Assembly: GCA_948482865.1 (NCBI GenBank)
Contig: CAOMHR010000030.1
Span: forward strand, 1-13,206
DNA from: Christensenellaceae bacterium
GTDB taxonomy: Bacteria; Bacillota; Clostridia; Christensenellales; Borkfalkiaceae
Reading direction: 5' to 3'
Length of the DNA stretch: 13,206 nt
The notes under the pieces were generated by a model. It searched no databases and was not told where the DNA came from. It was given only the letters and a program-made list of their open reading frames with translations. Positions within the stretch are counted from its first letter, which is position 1, and each line of letters starts with the position of its first letter. Shown here one piece after another: positions 6,155 to 13,206 of the stretch. A program made the position numbers and the translations under genes.

Positions 6155-8179
6155 TTACAGAAGGGGCAGATAAGTTACGGTGTTGGTAAGCGTCATCATA
6201 ATGAATACCAGACAGCTTACGAACGAGCCGAGATACACCTTGCCGGTCTTATTATAGAAATAGCGGTTGAATATGGGCAGCAGTATCATCATAGGCACCA
6301 CGCCCCAAAGCAGATTGACGTACAGCCAGTTTGTCGTCAGCCATACCGCACCCGTCGCGGCAAACACGACGTATTGCAGGAAGATAATGGAAATAAGCCC
6401 CACGGAGTTTGCAAGACAAGCGATTACAACGCTTCCGACCTTTCCCCAACGCGCGTTGCGCATAGAGCAGTTTACCCTTACCGAGTTCGTGAAATAGAAC
6501 AGGAAGAACACCGGCATATACATCAGCGCAAGCACCAGCAGCCGCCAGTTCGTTGAGAAGAACAACGGTCTTGCGCACACAAAGAAGAACCTTGCGTCTA
6601 TATGGAATATCAGGAACAGCACGTCTATTATAACGTAGAAAGAACAGAACAGTATAAACGCAAGCAAAAGCATTTTAAGTACGTTCGTGGGCTTTTCCTT
6701 CAAATTCACAAGCGTTGCGCCACGCCTTCTGTGCCTTAAGAAATGGGCGAGCAGGAACAGTCCCAAGCCCAGCAGTCCGTTGACGACAGACCATAGCATT
6801 ACCGCGTTGGTCATTCTCTGCGGGAACAACCAGGTAAGCCCGCCCGCAGCAGAACCTACGCCCGTCGTAAACCATTTGGCGGACAGCGTTGCCATCCAGT
6901 CGTAAGAGAAGCACGCAAACAAAGCGCAGACTACAAATATTCCCCAGAATGTAAGTTTGTCTATTTTAGAATCGTTGTGGCTCATAGGTTGCGGCTCGTG
7001 TACGCCGGTCGCAAAAAATTTCGTTCTGAGTAAAAGCGCGCCTTCCGAAAGAACAAACATGAACATTCCCGCAAGGTACAGTCCCTGGAATATCTCTTTA
7101 ATCCACCACACCTGATTTGTGGTTGCCAGCGAGCTTCCGCCCGTAGCGTCTTCGAAAACGTAATCGAAAAACTCTATCATATGAGCTATCGACAAGTTGT
7201 CATAAGGTTGCAAACCGTGAATGGTTTTTTCGTTATGGACGACGCGGAAAGAATAGTCGTCAGGACTGCCGTAGTAATCGTCGATTACCACTTCTTTTAC
7301 AAAATTTTCTTCCGAACCTTCGTGCGCATAAATTCCCGAATTAACTACGTTTATAGCCGATACCGTATAGCGCATATCGGAATAGTCCAACGAATTTGCG
7401 TTTTCGTCGTCAACCGACGTACTCGTCCCTTCGTTCTGGTATGCGCCTTCGTCATAACGCGCATACGCAAGCCCTATATTGCAGGATACGTTTTTGAGCG
7501 TGGCGAGACTGTCGTCTTTTAAAATATTGTTGCGGACGTAACCGGAAATATATACGGACTGTATCTTCTGATTGTTGTACGTACCGTAACGCGACATTGC
7601 GTATATGCACGCGTTGCCGCCTGCGGAGTGTCCCGCAATACCGACGTTTTCAAGGTCGACGTAGTTGAAATTTTTGCCGTTACCGTTTTCGTCAGTCTCG
7701 GTCACGTGTTCTATTACGGCAAAGAGTCCGTATCCCACCTGTGCGGCGGTCTGGTCGGTAGAGCTGGACTCGCCCTGACTGTAGGGGTCGAGACACACCA
7801 CGACGTAACCGCGGCGGGAAAGCTCAAGGTTATACGCCGCCTGCGTTTCCTTAGTGCGCTGATAGCCGGGGCAGACGATAACGCACGGCGCTTTGTTTTC
7901 CGCCGTAGCCTTTTTCGGCTTATACACGTCTGCAACCACCCATGTCTTTTCGCCCGTTTCCAGCTTGAACGACGAAACGTTTACGGCTCCCCCGTTTATG
8001 TTGACGATAAACGCGAACAGCGCGCCGAATAATATCAGACAGCTTGCTACCGCCATCATACGCTTGGATTTATCTTTCCAGACGTTGATAAAAAATCTTT
8101 TAAGTATTCCGCCCAGTTTTACGAAGAAGTTTTTAAATCTTTCGTTTAATGGCGGCTTCTGAATATTTTCGTTTTTCAC
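6155..8179 (-). CDS. Alpha/beta hydrolase fused to polytopic membrane domain
   Basis: A 674-residue protein starting at GTG (8179), chosen because GGGGGA lies 8 nt upstream and the frame begins there. One transmembrane helix (residues about 41-60) leads into an extracytoplasmic alpha/beta hydrolase (about 66-345): VIVCPGYQ at 100-107 for the oxyanion region, the elbow GHSAGG with nucleophile Ser185, candidate acid Asp243 and candidate histidine His321 in KTIHGL. It resembles dienelactone-hydrolase/acetyl-esterase types. The C-terminal half (about 361-672) has about eight hydrophobic helices and no motif I recognise. It lies 20 nt after the large surface-protein gene and 6 nt before the SGNH esterase, so all three are one operon. 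The pairing of two esterases suggests cleavage of ester groups or lipids at the cell surface; the membrane half might move or hold the substrate. Substrate unknown. Confidence 0.8.
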   Translation of the reverse strand: MKNENIQKPPLNERFKNFFVKLGGILKRFFINVWKDKSKRMMAVASCLILFGALFAFIVNINGGAVNVSSFKLETGEKTWVVADVYKPKKATAENKAPCVIVCPGYQRTKETQAAYNLELSRRGYVVVCLDPYSQGESSSTDQTAAQVGYGLFAVIEHVTETDENGNGKNFNYVDLENVGIAGHSAGGNACIYAMSRYGTYNNQKIQSVYISGYVRNNILKDDSLATLKNVSCNIGLAYARYDEGAYQNEGTSTSVDDENANSLDYSDMRYTVSAINVVNSGIYAHEGSEENFVKEVVIDDYYGSPDDYSFRVVHNEKTIHGLQPYDNLSIAHMIEFFDYVFEDATGGSSLATTNQVWWIKEIFQGLYLAGMFMFVLSEGALLLRTKFFATGVHEPQPMSHNDSKIDKLTFWGIFVVCALFACFSYDWMATLSAKWFTTGVGSAAGGLTWLFPQRMTNAVMLWSVVNGLLGLGLFLLAHFLRHRRRGATLVNLKEKPTNVLKMLLLAFILFCSFYVIIDVLFLIFHIDARFFFVCARPLFFSTNWRLLVLALMYMPVFFLFYFTNSVRVNCSMRNARWGKVGSVVIACLANSVGLISIIFLQYVVFAATGAVWLTTNWLYVNLLWGVVPMMILLPIFNRYFYNKTGKVYLGSFVSCLVFIMMTLTNTVTYLPLL

Positions 8180-8199
8180 AAATTTATCCCCCTTTCCGT

Positions 8200-11100
8200 T
8201 TATTCAGCAGTCGCCGTCAATGCGGCTTTGCCTTCGTCCGTCTGTAAAAACGCCATAAACGCCTGTGCAATTTCACTGTCGGTAAGCCTTTCGGCTTTTC
8301 TGTCGTTTGCCACCGTTCCGCCGTTTGCCGCATTCAGTTGCATAGCAACCGTCAGCGTTTCAATAGCCGTGAACGTCGTCCCGCCTTTATGCCCGATTGC
8401 AACGTCGTAATCCGACGCATCGGACGTAAACGCCGCGCCGTTGCCGGTGGTAATAAGGTCAATCTGCAATTCGTCGCACCGTATAGAGTTGTCTGAACAA
8501 TACTTTGCAAACGCCGCAGTTAAAGCGTCGGCAACAGGCTGGTCGATAAACTTTTTATAAACAGCAACTTTCAAAGACACAGGCAGCTCGCTCTCAGCGA
8601 ATCTTGCGTACAGGGTTAATTTTCCCTGCGAAGCGTAAGCCGCCAGATCCGCATAACCTTTGGTACCCTTTAAAAGAGTTTCGCCGTCCGTCCCTGCTTC
8701 GGTCAACGCCCAACCCGCAAAATTGTCGCCTGCGACTGTGGGAAGAGTAACGTCACCCGCGTCGGTCGCGTTGGATACGATCAGCTTTTCGCCGTACTGC
8801 GTTCCGTTGTGCATTAAAGTTATTTCTATTTTATCGGCTTCCGCTTCGGTTACGTAATCTGGATTCATTATCTTTTTAGCCGTTTCCGACTTTAAGAATT
8901 CACCGAATGCTACGACCACGCCGTCGGAACTGTTTAAACCGACTTTGAGCGTAGTATACGCATTGTCGTTCACGCTGAAAATATAAATCTGCGTTATCGA
9001 AACCTGCCATTCGTCTACCGCGGACGACTTATACGCAAACGCAACGTTGTAATCGCCGCTCTCGTAATCGGCTTTATAATTTGCATTGTTGCTTGACGAA
9101 AGAGCGGTGTAGACCACTTCGTAGCCGTCTGCAAAATACGTTGAAACCTTAAACGCTTCAAACAGCGCTTTTGCCGTTTCTTCATTGACGTATCTCGTCC
9201 ACAAAGCAACGCTCAACACTTTCGACTGCGGTTTTTCGCCTTCTATGAATACGGGATAAAGCGTTATTCTGTCCGAGCCGTAATTTTCGAGCGCGGTATA
9301 GCTTACCTGCGCGTTTTCCGCAAATACCGCTTCACCGTTTGCGGTAACAGCCCAGCCCGCAAAATAGTGTCCCGCGGGGACGTTTGAAGGCGCATATTCT
9401 TTAAGCGAAATACTGTTGCCCGTAACGCTGCTTACCGTGCCTATTTCCCTGCCGCCTATTACAACGGTTATATTGTGGTCTATAACGGTGCTCTCGCTCT
9501 CGCAGACAAGGCGTACGTTCGTCTTATCGGTAAACGCGCTGCCTGAGCCGTTCAACGCAGTCAGCTGTTCGTCGGTCAATACAAGCGGATAATTTTTCGC
9601 CGCAAAACTGCCGCTGAGTTCGATTTCGGTGTTTCCGTTTCCTTCACCCGCTTTCACCGTTACCGTATCGCTTCTGTTATCTAAATTGCCGGAGAGATAT
9701 ACGCAGTCCGAAGAAGTGCTTGCCACTTTGTACGCGTTGCCCGAATAGGCGTAAACGTTGGAAGTTACAAAGCAGTTTGACACGCTGCCGCCCGCTTGCG
9801 CAAGTCCGACGATACCGCCTACTTCGCTGAGTCCGCCGACGTAGCTGTGATTTTTAGAACCCGAATGATAGTCGCCGCCGGCATAACAATGGGTTATCGT
9901 TCCCGCGTTGGCTCCGGCAATTCCGCCTACGTTTTTGTTTCCGTGGACGCGTATGCCGTCAAACCAGCATTCGCTCACGGTTGCGCCGTTCTGGTTTACC
10001 GCAACTATTCCGCCGACATAATCGTTTAGCCCGCCCGCGCCGCGCTGAGCAAGAAGTTTGCCGCTTCCGTCCGTTGAACTCTTTTCTATAACCGAGTAAT
10101 TTATGGCGGCTATACCGCCGATATAGCTGTACGCCTTAGTTGAATTACCCGTTTCAACCGAATTCGCCGCGCCTATAGTACCGGTAAAAGAACAGAGCGA
10201 AACGGTGCCGTTATTTATTACCGTGATTCCCGCGCCGCCGACGTTTGCCTTAACCGTACCCGAATAAGTACAGCAGGAAATTTCGCCGTAGTTTATTCCG
10301 GCAACGCCTGCAATACCGCCTTCTATTCCGTCCTTGCCGCCCGTAAGCGTGCCGACCGAGCCGACCGCGCTGTCCAGACTTGCGGAAACCGTGCAGAAAT
10401 AAATTTTACCTTTGTTGACATTCGCAATTGCGCCCGCGCAATTTGTCTGAACGTTGGCAACAGCTCCTGCAACGGTTAAATCTTTAATTTCGGAATTTTC
10501 TCCGAGAATGCCGAAAAGTCCCGTATCGGACGCTTCGAGCGTGACCGTCTTGCCGTTGCCGTTAAGGTTTCCGTTAAATACTTTGCCCTGAACGTCGTTT
10601 GCGGAAAGCCTTGCGGTAAACGACTGCGCAAGTTTGTAGTAACTTCCCTTAGCGACGTCCTGCGTATTTACTGCAGCCAAGTCTGTTGACGAAGTTATGA
10701 GATAGGGATTTACGGAAGTACCCGCGCCCTTGAACATAAGATTGTCAACGGTAATACCGTCGGCTGTTCCGCTGGAAATTTTCGCGGAATATAAACCGCC
10801 CAAAGGTTTTTGCGCAGGCGTCCATTTAACGGTATAAATATCGTTATGACCCTTATAGCTCTCGAAAACAAATTCGTCTTTACCGCCGGAAACAATATCC
10901 GTTCCGATAATTTCAACTTTAAAATCGGTATCGGCGGTTATATTGCGCTGCAACCAGGTTACCGTGTTGGAAAACGCGCTGCCGTCCATTGCTACGTTGC
11001 TCGGAGTTGCAGGGACGTAAAGAAAGTTAGCCCATAAAGTAATATCTTTGGTAACTCTCTCAACGTCGTGATTCCATACCTTTTCAAGCTCTTCGTCCTT

Positions 11101-11325
11101 AAACCAACCGTCGAAGACGTAGTTCTCGTCGGGACGTGCAGCGGTAGGATAATTCTCTATCCTTTTGCCTTTTTGCACTTTGACGGGCTGACCTACCTGC
11201 GTCTGTCCGTCCATAAAAGTTACTGTATAATACGTAACCTTATCCGAACAGCCGAAAGCAAAAACCGTACACAGTATGCACGTCAGCGCCAAAAAGATAA
11301 TAAGCGCCAGTCTTTGTTTTTTCAT
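8200..11325 (-). CDS. Large surface lipoprotein with InlB-type and GLUG repeats
   Basis: A 1041-residue exported protein. I chose the ATG at 11325, not the longer frame from 11412, because GGTGGGGGGAAAG precedes it and it opens directly into a signal sequence (MKKQRLALIIF...) ending in FAFGC, a near-lipobox with Cys26. Three InlB/Listeria-Bacteroides-type repeats (about 32-101, 618-694, 833-910) carry the FDGW or FAGW mark. Residues about 290-540 hold GLUG-like repeats (GGIAGVxxxNxGxIxxC). Two related modules of about 120 residues (704-822, 917-1039) each run from an (L)xVAx start through DYxVAxxxK to AFxxFLxxxxxK, a pattern like periplasmic substrate-binding proteins. These parts are typical of adhesins or scaffold proteins of gut Clostridia. 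First gene of an operon with two esterases, so it may bind the surface or ligand they act on. Exact role unknown. Confidence 0.8.
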   Translation of the reverse strand: MKKQRLALIIFLALTCILCTVFAFGCSDKVTYYTVTFMDGQTQVGQPVKVQKGKRIENYPTAARPDENYVFDGWFKDEELEKVWNHDVERVTKDITLWANFLYVPATPSNVAMDGSAFSNTVTWLQRNITADTDFKVEIIGTDIVSGGKDEFVFESYKGHNDIYTVKWTPAQKPLGGLYSAKISSGTADGITVDNLMFKGAGTSVNPYLITSSTDLAAVNTQDVAKGSYYKLAQSFTARLSANDVQGKVFNGNLNGNGKTVTLEASDTGLFGILGENSEIKDLTVAGAVANVQTNCAGAIANVNKGKIYFCTVSASLDSAVGSVGTLTGGKDGIEGGIAGVAGINYGEISCCTYSGTVKANVGGAGITVINNGTVSLCSFTGTIGAANSVETGNSTKAYSYIGGIAAINYSVIEKSSTDGSGKLLAQRGAGGLNDYVGGIVAVNQNGATVSECWFDGIRVHGNKNVGGIAGANAGTITHCYAGGDYHSGSKNHSYVGGLSEVGGIVGLAQAGGSVSNCFVTSNVYAYSGNAYKVASTSSDCVYLSGNLDNRSDTVTVKAGEGNGNTEIELSGSFAAKNYPLVLTDEQLTALNGSGSAFTDKTNVRLVCESESTVIDHNITVVIGGREIGTVSSVTGNSISLKEYAPSNVPAGHYFAGWAVTANGEAVFAENAQVSYTALENYGSDRITLYPVFIEGEKPQSKVLSVALWTRYVNEETAKALFEAFKVSTYFADGYEVVYTALSSSNNANYKADYESGDYNVAFAYKSSAVDEWQVSITQIYIFSVNDNAYTTLKVGLNSSDGVVVAFGEFLKSETAKKIMNPDYVTEAEADKIEITLMHNGTQYGEKLIVSNATDAGDVTLPTVAGDNFAGWALTEAGTDGETLLKGTKGYADLAAYASQGKLTLYARFAESELPVSLKVAVYKKFIDQPVADALTAAFAKYCSDNSIRCDELQIDLITTGNGAAFTSDASDYDVAIGHKGGTTFTAIETLTVAMQLNAANGGTVANDRKAERLTDSEIAQAFMAFLQTDEGKAALTATAE

Positions 11326-11366
11326 ATCTTTCCCCCCACCTTGTTTTTTTACTGATAGTGTTGTTT

Positions 11367-11393
11367 GCAAGCGAATGCTGCGCATTCGCTTGC
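11367..11393. repeat. Perfect hairpin in the operon leader
   Basis: GCAAGCGAATGC (11367-11378) and GCATTCGCTTGC (11382-11393) are 12-bp perfect arms with a 3-nt loop. It lies between the malic enzyme stop and the surface-protein start, both on the - strand. No T run follows on either strand, so it is not a classical terminator; it could protect an mRNA end, act as a REP-like element, or regulate the operon leader. The intergenic stretch 11326-11433 shows no clear promoter that I can defend. Confidence 0.6.
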
Positions 11394-11433
11394 CCCTATT
11401 GGCATATGACAATAGTTTAAATTTTTTAAAAAA

Positions 11434-12609
11434 TTATTTTAATTTTGCCACTCCTGATTTTACAGCCGCCTGCGCAACCGCCTTTGCCACGGCTTTGTGC
11501 GCGTTTTTATCATAGGCATAAGGAAGAATATATTCAGTAGTAAGCTCGTTTTCGGAAACGTAACCCGCAATTCCCTTTGCCGCAGCTATCATCATTTCGG
11601 TATTTACAGTCGCAGCCCTTACGTCCAGCGCGCCGCGGAAAAGCCCGGGGAAAACCAATACGTTGTTTATCTGGTTAGGATATTCCGAAGAACCCGTACC
11701 CACTATAAACGCGCCCGCTTCCTTTGCGTCCGCAGGTTCTATTTCGGGAACAGGATTTGCACAGGTAAACAGAATGGATTTATCCGCCATAGACTTTACC
11801 ATTTCCTTTGTTACGCAGTGCGGACCAGAGACGCCTATAAATACGTCCGCCCCATTCATAGCGTCTGCGAGAGCGCCGTTTTTATGCTGTAAATTAGTTA
11901 TTTCCGCAATCTCTTTCTGCGCGGGGTTCAGCCATTCCAAGCCCTTGCAGATAATGCCCTTTCTGTCGCACATTACGATATCTTTCACGCCCAGCTTCAA
12001 AAGGAACTTAGCGATAGCAATGCCTGCCGCGCCCGCGCCGTTAATGACTAATTTAATCTGTTCGATATTTTTGCACGCAAGTTTCAGCGCGTTCAACAGC
12101 GCCGCCGCCGAAACGATTGCCGTGCCGTGCTGGTCGTCGTGGAATACGGGTATATCAAGCTCTTCCTTCAATCTCGTCTCTATCTCGAAACAGCGGGGCG
12201 CGGAAATGTCTTCAAGGTTAATTCCGCCGAAGCTGCCCGCCATAATCTTTATCGTCTTTATAATTTCTTCCGTATCCTTTGTACCAAGGCAAATGGGGTA
12301 CGCGTCCACGTTGCCGTACGCCTTGAACAGCGCGCACTTGCCTTCCATAACGGGCATACCCGCTTCCGGACCTATATCGCCCAAGCCCAAAACCGCAGTG
12401 CCGTCCGTGATGACGGGGACCGTGTTCCAGCGGCGCGTAAGTTCAAACGACTTTTCCACGTCGTCGTGTATCGCCATGCAGGGTTCCGCAACCCCCGGCG
12501 TATACGCAAGCGAGAGCGCTTCCCTGCTGTCAACGGGTACGCGGCATACCGTTTCTATTTTGCCCTTCCAATCGGCGTGTTTTTTCAATGATGCTTCCCT
12601 GTAATTCAT
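11434..12609 (-). CDS. Malic enzyme (NAD(P)-dependent, oxaloacetate-decarboxylating)
   Basis: A 391-residue short-form bacterial malic enzyme, which oxidises and decarboxylates malate to pyruvate and CO2 in the cytoplasm while reducing NAD(P)+. Family marks are AYTPGVAEPC (35-44, catalytic Tyr36), the lysine region MEGKCALFK (catalytic Lys91), the metal-binding acids Glu133-Asp134 and HDDQHGTA (157-164), and the dinucleotide-binding GAGAAG (191-196). Asp215 after the second strand hints at NAD preference, which is not decisive. The length matches the single-domain form without the phosphotransacetylase-like extension of large MaeB. AAGGAG lies 7 nt before the ATG. It is divergent from a LysR gene, which may regulate it through the palindrome at 12668-12701. 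It looks like an ordinary housekeeping gene, GC-richer than the peptide cluster. Confidence 0.95.
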   Translation of the reverse strand: MNYREASLKKHADWKGKIETVCRVPVDSREALSLAYTPGVAEPCMAIHDDVEKSFELTRRWNTVPVITDGTAVLGLGDIGPEAGMPVMEGKCALFKAYGNVDAYPICLGTKDTEEIIKTIKIMAGSFGGINLEDISAPRCFEIETRLKEELDIPVFHDDQHGTAIVSAAALLNALKLACKNIEQIKLVINGAGAAGIAIAKFLLKLGVKDIVMCDRKGIICKGLEWLNPAQKEIAEITNLQHKNGALADAMNGADVFIGVSGPHCVTKEMVKSMADKSILFTCANPVPEIEPADAKEAGAFIVGTGSSEYPNQINNVLVFPGLFRGALDVRAATVNTEMMIAAAKGIAGYVSENELTTEYILPYAYDKNAHKAVAKAVAQAAVKSGVAKLK

Positions 12610-12667
12610 AATTTCTCCTTAAAAAATGATGAAACGAAACATTTTTTTATAATTTCTTTCATTTTCC

Positions 12668-12701
12668 TTTACATTATACTACCTATCTATTATAATGTAA
12701 A
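12668..12701. promoter_or_regulatory. Palindromic, symmetric divergent promoter
   Basis: TTTACATTATA (12668-12678) and TATAATGTAAA (12691-12701) are perfect 11-bp arms around 12 nt. On the + strand TTTACA is followed after 17 nt by the consensus -10 TATAAT (12691-12696), about 64 nt before the LysR start. On the - strand the same TTTACA-N17-TATAAT is read from 12701 to 12673, about 64 nt before the malic enzyme start. The -35 of each direction overlaps the -10 of the other by one base, so the two could not be occupied at once. The dyad may also be a regulator site. Confidence 0.75.
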
Positions 12702-12760
12702 ATAATAATATAACATATATATCATAATAAAAACGCATATATAATTACGAGAGCAAAACT

Positions 12761-13206
12761 ATGAACTACGAATATTACAAAATTTTTTACTACGTTGGCA
12801 AGCACAAAAACATAACGCGGGCGGCTGTTGAGCTGTATTCCAGTCAACCCGCGGTCACGCGCGCCATACAAAATCTCGAAAACGAGCTTGGGTGCAGGTT
12901 GTTTGTCAGGACGAAAACGGGGGTTGAATTTACCCATGAAGGGCAAACGCTGTTCGATTACGTGCGAATCGCCCACAGCCAGATTTTAAAGGGTGAAGAT
13001 GAATTAAACCATTCAATAAGCGCCGAAAACGGAACAATTTACATAGGCACTACGGTAACCGCTCTGCACGGATTTCTGTTCGGCATCATAGACGACTTCC
13101 ACTCAGAACACCCGAACGTTAAATTCAAGATAAATACCGGTTCTAACAACGGTACGGTGGAAAAACTTAAAACGGGCATATACGACGTCGCTTTTGTTTC
13201 CACCCC
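12761..13206 (+). CDS. LysR-family transcriptional regulator (partial, 3' end outside window)
   Basis: The first 148 residues of a LysR-type regulator, open to the window end. Residues 1-60 are the winged helix-turn-helix: MNYEYYKIFYYVGKHKNIT, then RAAVELYSSQPAVTRAIQNL (20-39) and ELGCRLFVRTKTGVEFTHEG, with the family's typical xxSQPAVxxxIxxLE pattern. The following part (from about 89, GTIYIGTT) is the start of the effector-binding domain. The ribosome binding site is weak (GAGAG about 8 nt upstream). LysR proteins often control the divergent neighbour, here malic enzyme, and themselves from a shared spacer; the symmetric palindrome there fits that layout. The ligand cannot be read from this fragment; malate or another C4 acid is a guess from context. 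Confidence 0.92.
   Translation, partial: MNYEYYKIFYYVGKHKNITRAAVELYSSQPAVTRAIQNLENELGCRLFVRTKTGVEFTHEGQTLFDYVRIAHSQILKGEDELNHSISAENGTIYIGTTVTALHGFLFGIIDDFHSEHPNVKFKINTGSNNGTVEKLKTGIYDVAFVST

Noticed and set aside
11326..11412. N-terminal extension of the large surface protein
   Set aside because: The added 29 residues would place the signal sequence internally, and the hairpin at 11367-11393 would be coding; the ATG at 11325 has a purine-rich binding site.
11663..12604. 313-codon open frame on the + strand
   Set aside because: Antisense shadow of the malic enzyme gene, whose catalytic and nucleotide-binding motifs are clear on the - strand.
12722..12976. 84-codon frame on the - strand
   Set aside because: It overlaps the clear LysR helix-turn-helix domain on the + strand; shadow.

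Overview
The window looks like a chromosomal segment of an anaerobic Clostridia-like bacterium (Bacillota). This is inferred from AAGGAGG-type ribosome binding sites, a gut-clostridial MobV relaxase, a Cys-rich radical-SAM peptide cluster and the style of the surface proteins. I cannot name a genus. A mobilizable or decaying mobile segment on the left joins ordinary host genes on the right.

Left part (about 1-2045, + strand): a gene-poor leader with inverted repeats and an oriT-like hairpin (563-586) precedes a MobV/Pre relaxase and a small companion gene. The relaxase start region looks disturbed. A 36-bp perfect palindrome (2008-2043) acts as a shared terminator between convergent units.

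Centre (about 2050-4320, - strand): a compact, AT-rich peptide (RiPP) cluster, and the most interesting content of the window. A strong promoter (TTGACG-N17-TAAAAT) drives, in order, a 40-residue Cys-rich precursor peptide (not called by a simple ORF finder), a radical SAM/SPASM maturase with a complete set of cluster cysteines, a single-pass membrane protein of unknown function, and a second 39-residue Cys-rich precursor. Both peptides start MEI[I/L]I and end in Cys/Asp/Ser-rich cores. Genes are packed with gaps of 8, 23 and 3 nt and the unit ends at the palindromic terminator. Inference: the maturase installs thioether or similar cross-links on both peptides, and the cluster may be cargo of the mobile element.

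4330-4950: a + strand-type terminator, tandem 12-bp repeats, one small unknown + gene, then a bidirectional terminator that separates this area from the host genes.

Right part (4952-13206), higher GC: a three-gene - strand operon encodes a large secreted, probably lipid-anchored protein (InlB-type repeats, GLUG repeats, two copies of a substrate-binding-like module), an alpha/beta hydrolase fused to a polytopic membrane domain, and a membrane-anchored SGNH/CE2-like esterase. Together they suggest surface glycan or ester metabolism. Upstream lie a malic enzyme gene (-) and a divergent LysR regulator (+, cut by the window end). Their 150-bp spacer holds a perfect palindrome that spells the same -35/-10 promoter on both strands.
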